Part shown: piece after piece, positions 1 to 8,670 of the stretch | Numbering within the stretch: position 1 is the stretch's first letter | Layout: each line of letters begins with the position of its first letter | DNA from: Pseudolabrys sp. | GTDB taxonomy: Bacteria; Pseudomonadota; Alphaproteobacteria; Rhizobiales; Xanthobacteraceae | Direction of reading: 5' to 3' | Assembly (NCBI GenBank): GCA_019689975.1 | Contig: JADGGK010000007.1 | Location: 1-64,000 of the forward strand | DNA: 64,000 bases | Notes under the pieces: model-generated | Database searches by the model: none | What the model was told of the DNA's origin: nothing | What the model saw: only the letters and a program-made list of their open reading frames with translations | Made by a program: the position numbers and the translations under genes

Positions 1-262
1 CTAGTTCAGAAAACTGCAGCCACGAGATAAACTTACCCGTTCGCCCGGAGGTTGGGATGCGCCGCCATAAGCTCGGAATGAGTAAGCCCCGCGGCCAAGC
101 GGGCGGGGCTGGTGTTCGTCCGCGCATCGGCCGCTGTTCCGATTAGGACGATCAACGCCTTTGATAGATGGCTGCCATCCCGCAGGGAGACTGCCGTTTC
201 CAGCGCAATGCGGCTATACGACGCGCATGTGGCGGCGCAGCGGCAGCGCGGGGGAGAGGCCC
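1..262. other. Left-edge region without a supported complete gene
   Basis: I see no complete gene here. The first 30 bases can be read as the tail of a frame entering from the left (ends ...LVQKTAATR, TAA at 28-30), but nothing identifies it. A hairpin follows at 85-110 and a Shine-Dalgarno-like GGGGGAGAGG lies just before the SDR gene start at 263. Longer open frames on both strands have no recognisable protein character. Confidence 0.4.
85..110. terminator. GC-rich hairpin, possible terminator
   Basis: AGCCCCGC at 85-92 pairs perfectly with GCGGGGCT at 103-110 around a 10-base loop. No run of T follows, so it would be an imperfect intrinsic terminator. It may end a gene lying left of the window. 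Confidence 0.35.
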
Positions 263-1012
263 ATGTCAAACAAGATCGATCTTGCGGGAAAGATCGCGGT
301 AGTGACCGGCGGCGCGCAAGGCATTGGCCGTGCGATCGTTGAGCGGTTTCTCGGATGCGGCGCGGCGGTGGCAATCTGGGATCGCGACAAGCAACTCGCG
401 GAAAAGACCGCGTGCGAGCTTGAGGGCAAGGTGACGGCTCTTGCCGTCGACGTGACGAGCTACGCCGAGGTCGAACGCGCCCGCGACGACACGATGGCGC
501 TTTACGGCCGCATCGATATCCTGGTGAACAATGCCGGCATTGCCGGGCCCAATGCCACGACGTGGCAATATCCGTTGGACGCTTGGCGTGCGGTGATGGC
601 CGTCAATCTCGACGGACCGTTCCACTGCTGCCGCGCGGTCGTTCCTGTGATGATCTCCCAGAACTACGGCCGCATCGTCAATATCGCCTCAATCGCCGGA
701 AAGGAGGGAAATCCCAATGCGCCGGCCTATTCGGCATCCAAGGCGGCCGTCATCGCGCTCACCAAATCGCTCGGAAAGGAACTTGCATCCCACGACATTG
801 CGGTCAATTGCATCACGCCCGCAGCGGCGAAAACGGCGATTTTCAGCCAGATGACGCAGCAGCACATTGATTTCATGTTGTCGAAGATTCCGCGTGGCCG
901 CTTCGTCACCGTGCAGGAGATTGCCGCGCTTGTCGCATTCTGCGCCTCTGCGGAGTGCTCCTTCACAACCGGCGCGGTATTCGACATTTCGGGCGGACGG
1001 GCGACCTATTGA
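263..1012 (+). CDS. SDR family NAD(P)-dependent oxidoreductase
   Basis: Classical short-chain dehydrogenase of 249 residues, expected to oxidise or reduce a hydroxyl/keto group with NAD(P). The Rossmann motif TGGAQGIG is at residues 15-22, NNAG at about 89-92, and the catalytic triad is S143, Y156 and K160 (YSASK). The end resembles the usual FDISGG close of 3-oxoacyl-ACP-reductase-like SDRs. ATG 263 is chosen over an upstream in-frame ATG at 161 because a strong GGGGGAGAGG lies just ahead and the family starts a few residues before the glycine motif. It overlaps the next gene by four bases (TTGA), so the pair is probably translationally coupled and heads the catabolic cluster that runs to about 8 kb. 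The substrate cannot be read from sequence. Confidence 0.93.
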   Translation: MSNKIDLAGKIAVVTGGAQGIGRAIVERFLGCGAAVAIWDRDKQLAEKTACELEGKVTALAVDVTSYAEVERARDDTMALYGRIDILVNNAGIAGPNATTWQYPLDAWRAVMAVNLDGPFHCCRAVVPVMISQNYGRIVNIASIAGKEGNPNAPAYSASKAAVIALTKSLGKELASHDIAVNCITPAAAKTAIFSQMTQQHIDFMLSKIPRGRFVTVQEIAALVAFCASAECSFTTGAVFDISGGRATY

Positions 1013-1917
1013 TCGACGCACGCCTCGAACGCCGCCAGCGTCTCACCGGCATCGCGCTGATCTGCGCGACGGTGGTGTTCTTTGCCGGCCTCGACACGAC
1101 GGCGAAGTACCTCAATCATTCGATGTCCACGGTGCAGGTGGTCTGGGCCCGTTACACGGGAGGCTTTCTCCTGGCACTCGTTCTCTCCAACCCCATTTCG
1201 CGGCCCGCCTTGATGCGGACCTCCCGGCCATGGCTGCAGATCGGCCGCTCGCTGCTCTTGCTCGGATCCACTGCGTTCAATTTTCTTGCCTTGCGCTGGC
1301 TTCAGCTCGACCAGACGACCGCGATAATGTTCTCGACGCCGTTTCTGGTTGCGGTGCTGTCCGGGCCATTGCTGGGAGAATGGGTCGGCTGGCGGCGCTG
1401 GGCCGCGATCATCGTCGGTTTTGCGGGCGTCCTGCTGGTTACCCGCCCGGGATTCGGGGGTATCCATTCGGCGGCCGCGCTCTCGGCGCTGTCGGTTGTC
1501 TGCTATGGATTCTATATGATCGCGACGCGCATCCTGGCGCGCACGGATTCAAACGAAACCACATTGTTCTATTCGAATCTGGTTGGGGCGGTGCTGATGA
1601 GTGCGCTCGTCCCGTTCTTCTGGAGCACGCCCCGTGATCCGCGTGTCATCGCATTAATGGTGCTTTCCGGCGCCCTCGGCAGCATCGGGCACTACCTGTT
1701 GATCATCGCGCACCGCCTCGCGCCGCCTGCTGTGCTGGCACCGTTTCTCTACACGCAGCTTGTGTGGGCCATTGCGTTCAGTTTCTTGGTTTTCGGGGAG
1801 TTGCCCAACAGCTGGACATTGTCCGGCATGGCAGTCGTCGTGGCGTCGGGACTGTACCTGTTGCATCGCGACGGACGGGTGGGCCGCCAGACCGTGAGCG
1901 GGAGCCTGGTCGAATGA
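1009..1917 (+). CDS. DMT superfamily (EamA) inner-membrane transporter
   Basis: About 302 residues, almost entirely hydrophobic helices in two EamA halves, consistent with a ten-helix drug/metabolite transporter. Segments such as the one around LLLLGSTAFNFLALRWLQL and the GFAGVLLVTRPGF turn are typical of the RhaT/EamA family. The start is inferred as TTG 1009, which overlaps the TGA of the SDR gene; an ATG at 955 in the same frame would lie deep inside the SDR gene. Its position between the SDR and the 2-oxoacid dehydrogenase genes suggests it moves a substrate or intermediate of that pathway. Direction of transport is not known. Confidence 0.85.
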   Translation: MIDARLERRQRLTGIALICATVVFFAGLDTTAKYLNHSMSTVQVVWARYTGGFLLALVLSNPISRPALMRTSRPWLQIGRSLLLLGSTAFNFLALRWLQLDQTTAIMFSTPFLVAVLSGPLLGEWVGWRRWAAIIVGFAGVLLVTRPGFGGIHSAAALSALSVVCYGFYMIATRILARTDSNETTLFYSNLVGAVLMSALVPFFWSTPRDPRVIALMVLSGALGSIGHYLLIIAHRLAPPAVLAPFLYTQLVWAIAFSFLVFGELPNSWTLSGMAVVVASGLYLLHRDGRVGRQTVSGSLVE

Positions 1918-2010
1918 AACGGGCATCAGGGGTGGGACCCAATTCGGGGAGAGGTTGCAGGGCGGCATCAGCCGGCGCTAAGTTCCGGTCGCCAAGCTCA
2001 AGGGTTATTC

Positions 2011-3039
2011 ATGGCCACAGCAGATGCACGGGCGCCGGTACAGACCGGCCTAAACGACGATATCGGCGAAAAGAAGCGTCTCGAGATGTATCGGACGCAG
2101 GTCATCATCCGCGAGGCCGAACAACGCGCCTATGACCTGTTTCTTCAGAACCTCGTGAAGGGCACGAGCCATCTCTCGCTCGGTCAGGAAGCGGTCGCCG
2201 CGGGTTTTGCGGCAGCCATGGAACCGGGTGACCTCTCGTTCTGCACCTACCGTGGACATGCGCATACGCTGGCGCGCGGGGTTTCGGTCGAGAAGGTGCT
2301 CGGAGAGCTGATGCAGCGCGACAATGGGCTCATGCGCGGCAAAGGCGGTTCGATGCATCTGACCGCCGTCGACCACGGCGTGATGGGATCCTATGCGATC
2401 ATCGGCGCGCACCTTCCCATCGCCTGCGGTGCGGCTTGGCGCGCACAATACAAAGGCCACACGGATGTCTCCGTATGTTTTTTTGGCGACGGAACCACGA
2501 ACATCGGCGCCTTTCACGAGGCGCTCAATTTCGCGTCCGTCTGGAAGTTGCCCGTCGTCTTCGTGTGCGAGAACAATCTCTACATGGAATATACGCCGAT
2601 CGCAGACGTGACGGCGGTCCCGCACCCGGCGGCCGATCGAGCGGCGTCATACGGCCTCGAACGCATCATCATCGATGGCAACGATGCGGACATCGTCTAC
2701 CGCACGGCCAAAGCCGCTTATGCGAAGGCGCGCGCCGGGAAAGGACCTTCGCTCATCGAATGCCTGACTTATCGGCACAGCGGTCATTCGCGTGCGGACC
2801 CCGCAAAGTATCGTCCGGAAGGCGAGCTGGAGCGGTGGAAGCTGCGCGATCCGATCAAGATCTATCGCGAGCGACTCCTGCAGTTCGGCGTTTCGGAACG
2901 GATCATTGCCGAGATCGATGCGGCTGCCCGGCGGGAAGTCGATGTGGCGACCGAAGCTTGCAAGGCCGCGCCGCCGCCGCCGGCGGATATTCTCACGGCG
3001 GATGTGTATGCCGATGGAGGTTGGGCATGGCGGAATTGA
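2011..3039 (+). CDS. 2-oxoacid dehydrogenase complex E1 component, alpha subunit (pyruvate/acetoin dehydrogenase type)
   Basis: Thiamine-diphosphate-dependent E1 alpha of 342 residues, decarboxylating a 2-oxoacid (or cleaving acetoin) and passing the acyl/acetyl unit to a lipoyl E2. The ThDP-binding block begins with GDG at 159-161 and ends with N189 of the CENN turn; the RGHAH stretch near residue 81 and YRxSGHSRADP near the C-terminus are characteristic of PDH/acetoin E1 alpha. ATG 2011 follows AAGGGTTATTC. The stop overlaps the E1 beta start by 13 bases, so the subunits are coupled. Pyruvate and acetoin types are not separable from sequence alone; the absence of a standard pdh gene neighbourhood (lpd, lipoyl synthase) suggests a dedicated catabolic complex. 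Confidence 0.92.
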   Translation: MATADARAPVQTGLNDDIGEKKRLEMYRTQVIIREAEQRAYDLFLQNLVKGTSHLSLGQEAVAAGFAAAMEPGDLSFCTYRGHAHTLARGVSVEKVLGELMQRDNGLMRGKGGSMHLTAVDHGVMGSYAIIGAHLPIACGAAWRAQYKGHTDVSVCFFGDGTTNIGAFHEALNFASVWKLPVVFVCENNLYMEYTPIADVTAVPHPAADRAASYGLERIIIDGNDADIVYRTAKAAYAKARAGKGPSLIECLTYRHSGHSRADPAKYRPEGELERWKLRDPIKIYRERLLQFGVSERIIAEIDAAARREVDVATEACKAAPPPPADILTADVYADGGWAWRN

Positions 3040-4007
3040 CATATCGCGACGCCGTCATCCGAGGCATCGCACAGGAAATGGAGCGCGATCCGGACGTCGT
3101 CTTTCTCGGCGAGGACGTGGCCAAAGCCGGCGGCGTGTTCAAGGCGACGGTTGGTCTCTATGAGCGGTTCGGTCCGCTGCGCGTTCGCGATACGCCAATT
3201 TCCGAGCAGGCAATCCTTGGAGCGGCCATGGGTGCAGCGATGACCGGCCTAAAGCCCATTGCGGAGATCATGTTTTCCGATTTCATTGCCGTCTGCTTCG
3301 ACTATATCGCGAACGAGATTCCCAAGAGCCGCTACATGTCGAACGGCCAGATCAAATGTCCGCTGGTCGTGCGTACCGGAAACGGCGCCGGATCGCGTTT
3401 CGGTGCGCAGCATTCGCAGTCGGTCGAAAACTGGTGCATGATGATTCCGGGGCTCAAGGTCGTCGCGCCGTCCAACCCGCGCGACGTGATAGGCCTGCTC
3501 GCGGCGTCGGTGCGCGATCCCGATCCCGTCATCTTCTTCGAACATAAGTCGCTCTATCCCACCAAAGGCGAGGTGCCGGATGGCGAGATCGTCGATCGGC
3601 TGGGCACGGCTCGTATCGTAAGACCGGGCAAGGATGCGACCATCCTGGCACTCGCCTTGATGGTGCCGCGGGCGCTCGAAGCCGCCGAGCGTCTGAAATC
3701 GGAACACGGCATCGACTGCGAAGTTGTCGACGTACGCTCGCTGGTACCGCTCGACACGCAGACGATTCTCGGTTCGGTCGCACGCACCCATAGACTGTTC
3801 ACCGTCGAGGAGAATCCGCGGTTGTGCGGCTGGGGCGCCGAAATCGTGTCCATTGTCGCCGACGAAGCGTTCTATGATCTCGATGGTCCGCCGGTGCGGA
3901 TCACCACGCCGCATATACCGTTGCCAGCCGCCGACACGCTTGAAGATATCGTGCTGCCGACGCCACAGCGCATTGCGGAAACGGTGAGACGGGCGCTGAA
4001 CAGCTAA
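3027..4007 (+). CDS. 2-oxoacid dehydrogenase complex E1 component, beta subunit
   Basis: E1 beta of 326 residues, forming the alpha2beta2 E1 with the gene before it. It opens MAELTYRDAVIRGIAQEM and has the FLGEDVAKAGGVF pocket segment, the RDTPISEQAILGAAMGAA block and the FFEHKSLYPTKGEVP segment of the transketolase pyrimidine domain, followed by the transketolase C-terminal domain (VVDVRSLVPLD). The start is ATG 3027, preceded by GGAGG at 3016-3020. The frame is open much further upstream, but that part is the out-of-frame shadow of E1 alpha. Confidence 0.93.
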   Translation: MAELTYRDAVIRGIAQEMERDPDVVFLGEDVAKAGGVFKATVGLYERFGPLRVRDTPISEQAILGAAMGAAMTGLKPIAEIMFSDFIAVCFDYIANEIPKSRYMSNGQIKCPLVVRTGNGAGSRFGAQHSQSVENWCMMIPGLKVVAPSNPRDVIGLLAASVRDPDPVIFFEHKSLYPTKGEVPDGEIVDRLGTARIVRPGKDATILALALMVPRALEAAERLKSEHGIDCEVVDVRSLVPLDTQTILGSVARTHRLFTVEENPRLCGWGAEIVSIVADEAFYDLDGPPVRITTPHIPLPAADTLEDIVLPTPQRIAETVRRALNS

Positions 4008-4125
4008 TGGATCCGTGCGTCGGGGATGCGGCCGACCAACTTGTTCTCGGAAACGCTGCGTCCCGACACCGTCGCGCATCACGAATGCGTCGAGCTGTGT
4101 CCCGACAAGCAATGGAGTGAGTGTC

Positions 4126-5577
4126 ATGTATGAAAACCTGCTCGCCGATGTGCCGACGGATCTTTGGATCGGCGGCAAATGGCGCAAGGCGTCCGACGGA
4201 GGGCGCTTCGACGTGATAGACCCTGCGACGGAACGCATTATCGCGAGCGTTGCAAGTGCGACGGTCGAGGATGCGATTGCTGCGATCGATGCGGCCGAAG
4301 CGGCATTCGAGGGTTGGGCATCGCGAAAGCCGCGCGAGCGTGCGGAAATTCTGCGCAGGTCCTATGAACTCATCATGCGGGACGCCGAACGTTTTGCCAA
4401 GCTGATCACGCTGGAAAACGGGAAGGCGCTGCCGGATTCGCGCAGCGAAGTCGCATATGCCGCTGAGTTTTTCCGGTGGTATGCGGAAGAGGCCGTACGC
4501 AATATCGGTGATGTATCGCGCGCGCCCGCCTCAGGAGCACGCATCCTGGTGCACCACAAGCCGGCGGGCATCGCGGTGCTGGTGACCCCGTGGAATTTCC
4601 CGGCCGCCATGGCAACCCGGAAAATCGGGCCGGCGCTTGCAGCCGGCTGTCCCGTCGTGCTGAAGCCTGCGTCCGACACACCGTTGACCATGCTCGCGCT
4701 AATGCCGGTGCTGGAAGAAGCGGGAGTGCCGGCCGGCGTGATCAACGTGATTCCGTCACGCTCGTCCGGCAAGGTGGTGGGCGCCATGTTGCACGATCCG
4801 CGCGTGCGGGTCGTCTCGTTTACCGGTTCGACGGAAGTCGGCCGCAAGCTTCTTCGCGAAGCCGCCGACAACATCGTCAAGCCGGCTATGGAACTCGGCG
4901 GCAATGCCCCCTTCATCGTGTTTGAGGATGCCGACATCGACGCCGCAATCGACGGTGCCATGATCGCCAAGATGCGCAACATGGGTGAGGCCTGTACGGC
5001 GGCGAATCGTTTTTACGTGCACGAAAAGGTGCATGACGAGTTTGCCGCGAAGCTCACGGCCAGGATGGCTTCGCTCAAGATGGGCAACGGGCTCGACGAA
5101 GGCGTCAATCTCGGTCCTTTGGTGAACAAGGACGGTCGGGACAAGGTGATCGAGCTGGTCAATGACGCGGTCGAAAAAGGCGCCCGGATTCTCACTGGGG
5201 GCAGGGTGCCGGACGGACCGGGTTTCTTCTATCCGGCTACGGTGCTCGACAATGTTCCCGACAATGCGAAGATGCTTAATGAAGAGATCTTCGGTCCGGT
5301 TGCCTCCATCCAGACTTTCAAAAGCGAGGAGGAGGTGATTAGGCGGGCCAACGACACGGAGTATGGCCTCGTCGCCTACCTGTACACGCGGGATCTGTCG
5401 CGCGGTTTGCGTGTGTCCGAAAAACTTGATTTCGGCATGATCGGCCTCAATCGTGGCCTCGTCTCCGATCCAGCGGCGCCGTTCGGCGGCATGAAGCAGT
5501 CCGGCATCGGCCGCGAAGGTGCACACGAAGGGATGATGGAGTTTCTCGAGACGCAATACGTATCGGTCACCTGGTGA
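4126..5577 (+). CDS. NAD(P)-dependent aldehyde dehydrogenase, succinate-semialdehyde dehydrogenase type
   Basis: Aldehyde dehydrogenase of 483 residues, oxidising an aldehyde to the acid. Conserved parts: TPWNFP with N157, the VLKPASDTPL cofactor lysine segment (K180), FTGSTEVGR, general-base E256 in ELGG, and the nucleophile C290 in GEACTAANR. The ending PFGGMKQSGIGREG is the hallmark of the GabD/SSADH branch. ATG 4126 matches the family length; an in-frame ATG at 4015 would add 37 low-complexity residues. It sits between the E1 and E2 genes, which is unusual and suggests that the aldehyde belongs to the same pathway as the 2-oxoacid. Confidence 0.93.
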   Translation: MYENLLADVPTDLWIGGKWRKASDGGRFDVIDPATERIIASVASATVEDAIAAIDAAEAAFEGWASRKPRERAEILRRSYELIMRDAERFAKLITLENGKALPDSRSEVAYAAEFFRWYAEEAVRNIGDVSRAPASGARILVHHKPAGIAVLVTPWNFPAAMATRKIGPALAAGCPVVLKPASDTPLTMLALMPVLEEAGVPAGVINVIPSRSSGKVVGAMLHDPRVRVVSFTGSTEVGRKLLREAADNIVKPAMELGGNAPFIVFEDADIDAAIDGAMIAKMRNMGEACTAANRFYVHEKVHDEFAAKLTARMASLKMGNGLDEGVNLGPLVNKDGRDKVIELVNDAVEKGARILTGGRVPDGPGFFYPATVLDNVPDNAKMLNEEIFGPVASIQTFKSEEEVIRRANDTEYGLVAYLYTRDLSRGLRVSEKLDFGMIGLNRGLVSDPAAPFGGMKQSGIGREGAHEGMMEFLETQYVSVTW

Positions 5578-5635
5578 TCCTGAACAGTCGGACCGATCCG
5601 GCGCGCCCAGTGATCGACAGTTGGGAAAGATCGGA

Positions 5636-6967
5636 ATGGACGTCCTGATGCCTCAGCTCGGCGAAACGGTCGCCGAGGGGAAGATCGTGAGATGGTTCAA
5701 GTCGACCGGCGACGTGGTCAAGCCGGGCGACAACCTGTTCGAGATCGAAACCGACAAGACCTCGATGGAAGTTCCCTCGACGGTCGCCGGAACGCTTACC
5801 GACATTCGCTTCCAGGTGGGTGAAATCGCCAAGGTCGGTGCCGTGGTGGCCGTGATCACGGGCGCCGGCGAGTCGCGGCAAACCGGGCCCGCAAGCGCTT
5901 CGCCTACGCTTTCTGATGCCGCGGTGGCGGGGGGCGGGCGCGGCGAGCAAGCCTCGCGCTCGCCTGGGCGCGAAGTGACGGACGGCGCCGCTCATGCCTA
6001 TACCGACATGAGTCCCTGGCGAGAAGTTCGCACGCCCGAACGCAATTACGGCCCGGCCCGGCTTCCAAGCGGCGCGGCCGTAACGCCACTTGCCCGGCGG
6101 CTCGCTCGGGAACGCGGGGTGGATCTCGCTTGCATTCGCGGCTCGGGCCCGCACGGACGCGTCATGGCGCGTGACGTCGAAAGCGCCGCGAGCGCGGCCC
6201 GCGCATCGGGATACGCGCCCGGCGCGGATGCCGCGCGGATCAAAGCGCTTTTCGAGCGCGTTCCCCATGAAGAGATACCCCTCGATGCCATGCGGCGCAC
6301 AATCGCTGCGCGCTTGGTTATCGCCAAACAGACCATCCCCCATTTCTATCTTGCCACCGATATCGACATCGGAAGCCTCATCGCCCTGCGCCGGGAGGCT
6401 AACGCGGCGGCCCCAAAGGACGCGCGCGGCGAGCCGGTATTCAGGCTATCGCTCAACGACTTCCTGATCAAAGCCTGGGCCGTCGCGCTCCAACGTGTCC
6501 CCGCGGCCAACGCCGTGTTCGCGGAAGAGAGCATGCTTCGCTTCCGGCAGTCCGACATCGGGGTTGCGGTTGCGCTTGACGGCGGATTGATCACGCCCAT
6601 CGTGCGCAACGCCGACGGCAAATCGCTCGCGGCGATATCGAGCGAAATGCGGGATCTCGTGGCGCGTGCCCGCGCCAGGAAGCTAAGACCGGAAGAGTAT
6701 CAAGGCGGCGCAAGCACCATATCCAATCTCGGCATGTATGGCGTGCGCGAATTCTCGGCCATCATCAATCCGCCGCATGCCACCGTTCTGGCCGTCGGCG
6801 CCGCCCGCCGGGCACCGGTGGAAACGGAAGGTGGTGGCGTGAAGTTCGTGGATCAGATCACGGTCACGCTCTCCTGTGATCACCGCGTGATCGACGGGGC
6901 ACTCGGGGCCGAGCTGCTTTCCGTTTTCAAGACGCTCGCGGAAAACCCGATCGCGTTCCTGGTGTAA
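5636..6967 (+). CDS. Dihydrolipoamide acyltransferase (E2) of a 2-oxoacid dehydrogenase complex
   Basis: E2 core of 443 residues with three recognisable parts: a single lipoyl domain (residues 1-75, lipoyl lysine K41 in ETDKTSME), a peripheral-subunit-binding domain (about 149-183, TPLARRLARERGVDL), and the CoA-acyltransferase domain ending with the active-site motif HRVIDG at 416-421. The linkers are Ala/Pro/Gly-rich. ATG 5636 with GGAAAGATCGG upstream is preferred to TTG 5621. It accepts the acyl group from the E1 subunits encoded at 2011-4007. No dihydrolipoamide dehydrogenase (E3) gene follows, so E3 must be supplied from elsewhere. Confidence 0.93.
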   Translation: MDVLMPQLGETVAEGKIVRWFKSTGDVVKPGDNLFEIETDKTSMEVPSTVAGTLTDIRFQVGEIAKVGAVVAVITGAGESRQTGPASASPTLSDAAVAGGGRGEQASRSPGREVTDGAAHAYTDMSPWREVRTPERNYGPARLPSGAAVTPLARRLARERGVDLACIRGSGPHGRVMARDVESAASAARASGYAPGADAARIKALFERVPHEEIPLDAMRRTIAARLVIAKQTIPHFYLATDIDIGSLIALRREANAAAPKDARGEPVFRLSLNDFLIKAWAVALQRVPAANAVFAEESMLRFRQSDIGVAVALDGGLITPIVRNADGKSLAAISSEMRDLVARARARKLRPEEYQGGASTISNLGMYGVREFSAIINPPHATVLAVGAARRAPVETEGGGVKFVDQITVTLSCDHRVIDGALGAELLSVFKTLAENPIAFLV

Positions 6968-6989
6968 ACCGCAAAAGAGAGGTGACGAG

Positions 6990-7970
6990 ATGGCTGGCGA
7001 AGAAAAGCCGGACGTGCTGCTGATCGGTCAAAAAAAGCCGGTAATCGTCAAGGGCCTCGAGTCGCACGTGACGCTTCATTATCTGAGCGACGCGAAAGAC
7101 AAGGATGCGTTTCTGCGATCGCTCGCCGATCGGGTGCGTGCCGTCGCGGTCGCTTATACGGCGGATCGGCTTGACGCCGAGTTCATGAAAAAATTGCCCA
7201 AACTCGAGCAGGTCTCAAGCTTCGGCGTGGGCTACGATCATATCGACGCCAAATGGGCGGGTGAGCACGGAATCGTCGTCACCAATACCCCTGACGTGCT
7301 GAACGAGGAGGTGGCCGACACCGCTCTCGGCCTTCTTTTGTGCACTGTACGCGAATTCCCGCGCGCGGAGCGCTTTCTACGTGCCGGCAAATGGCTGCAG
7401 GGACATTATCCACTTGCCAAGGCGACGCTGCGCAACCGAACCGTGGGCATGGTCGGGCTCGGCCGCATCGGTCGAGCGATCGCGCGCCGGCTTGAGGCCT
7501 TCGGCGTACCGGTCGTCTATCACGCACGCAATCGAGTTCCTGACGTGAAATACAAGTACTACCCGAAGCTCATCGACATGGCGCGCGATGTCGATACGCT
7601 GATGGTGATCGTTCCGGGCGGCGAGTCGACACGCAACCTGATCAATGCGGACGTGTTGAAAGCACTGGGGCCGAACGGTATTCTCATCAACATGGCGCGC
7701 GGCTCGGTGGTGGACGAGAGGGCGTTGATCGCCGCCCTGCAAGACCGCACCATATATTCCGCCGGGCTTGACGTCTTCGCGAATGAGCCGCACGTTCCGA
7801 AGGAACTTATCGAGATGGAGCATGTCGTCTTGTTTCCCCATCTCGGCTCATCCACCGAAGTCACGCGGGCCGCGATGGATCAACTCGTGGTCGACAACAT
7901 CCTCGCCTGGGCGGCCGGCAGGCCGCCGTTGACGCCGGTGCCCGAAACACCTTATCCACCCAAACGGTGA
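6990..7970 (+). CDS. D-isomer-specific 2-hydroxyacid dehydrogenase (glyoxylate/hydroxypyruvate reductase-like)
   Basis: 326 residues. NAD(P)-linked interconversion of a 2-oxoacid and its D-2-hydroxyacid. The nucleotide fold has GLGRIG at 156-161, and the catalytic triad is R237 (NMARGSVVDE), E266 (ANEP) and H284 (FPHLGSST). The VGYDHID and TPDVLNEEVADTALGL blocks place it in the GhrB/HprA-like group. ATG 6990 follows AGAGAGGTGACGAG. It closes the catabolic cluster 22 bases after the E2 gene; the logical role is to feed a 2-oxoacid to the E1/E2 complex or to drain it, but the substrate is inferred only. Confidence 0.92.
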   Translation: MAGEEKPDVLLIGQKKPVIVKGLESHVTLHYLSDAKDKDAFLRSLADRVRAVAVAYTADRLDAEFMKKLPKLEQVSSFGVGYDHIDAKWAGEHGIVVTNTPDVLNEEVADTALGLLLCTVREFPRAERFLRAGKWLQGHYPLAKATLRNRTVGMVGLGRIGRAIARRLEAFGVPVVYHARNRVPDVKYKYYPKLIDMARDVDTLMVIVPGGESTRNLINADVLKALGPNGILINMARGSVVDERALIAALQDRTIYSAGLDVFANEPHVPKELIEMEHVVLFPHLGSSTEVTRAAMDQLVVDNILAWAAGRPPLTPVPETPYPPKR

Positions 7971-7974
7971 GGCA

Positions 7975-8670
7975 TTGAGACTGTTGCGGTTCTCGTGCGC
8001 CGTCATCTTGGTGCTGCTCTTTGCCGGTGACCTTGATGCCGACACCCCACCGCCGCTCAACGGCCAGGCACAGGCCATGCTGGGCAGCTGGGAATTCTCC
8101 AATGCCGATCGGGACAAGATCTGCGCCGTCACTTTCAAATCCGGTGCTGCCTCCAACGGCTACGCGCTTGAATTTGACTCCCGATGCGCCGTGCTGTTCC
8201 CGCTCATCCGTGAAATTGTCGCGTGGAAGTATCCCGAAGACGATCTGCTTTATCTGCTCGATGCGCGCGGCAAGGCGTTGGTCGAATTCAGCGAGGTCGA
8301 AGACGGAATATTCGAAGCTCCGACCCCGGGGGTCGGCGTGCTGTTCCTGCAACACGCCGCCGCTGCCCCGCCGCCGCGCAAATTGCCGGACCAGATCGCC
8401 GGAAACTGGATCCTCAAAGCGGGCGACGGCACCGTGCTGTGTCCACTGATGCTCGCGACGACACCCACGGCCGAGGGTTTTGCGTTGGCTGTCGGACCCG
8501 GTTGCGACGAGACGATCGTTCGCCTCGGGTTCGCGCAGTGGCGGCTCGACAGGGACGAACTGGTGCTGCAGCCTGCGCATGGCAGCGCATGGCGCTTCGA
8601 GGCACTCGACGACGCGACTTGGGGCCGCCTGCCGGAAAGCGTCAATCGCGTAACGCTCGTCCGGCGTTAG
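7975..8670 (+). CDS. Secreted protein with two AprI/Inh-like domains
   Basis: 231 residues starting at TTG 7975 behind GGTGAGG, with a short signal peptide (hydrophobic residues about 6-18, cut near DADTP). The mature part is two copies of a small beta-barrel-like unit: LGSWEF...C50...C71 and AGNWIL...C156...C177, each with its cysteine pair 21 residues apart. This is the pattern of the AprI/Inh family of metalloprotease inhibitors, usually one domain of about 100 residues. Periplasmic location is expected. Only five bases separate it from the hydroxyacid dehydrogenase gene, but its function looks unrelated. It converges with radC, overlapping it by four bases. Confidence 0.72.
   Translation: MRLLRFSCAVILVLLFAGDLDADTPPPLNGQAQAMLGSWEFSNADRDKICAVTFKSGAASNGYALEFDSRCAVLFPLIREIVAWKYPEDDLLYLLDARGKALVEFSEVEDGIFEAPTPGVGVLFLQHAAAAPPPRKLPDQIAGNWILKAGDGTVLCPLMLATTPTAEGFALAVGPGCDETIVRLGFAQWRLDRDELVLQPAHGSAWRFEALDDATWGRLPESVNRVTLVRR

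Noticed and set aside
2436-3026. Upstream extension of the E1 beta reading frame
   Set aside because: Lies wholly inside E1 alpha in another frame; E1 beta has a good start at 3027 and normal length from there.
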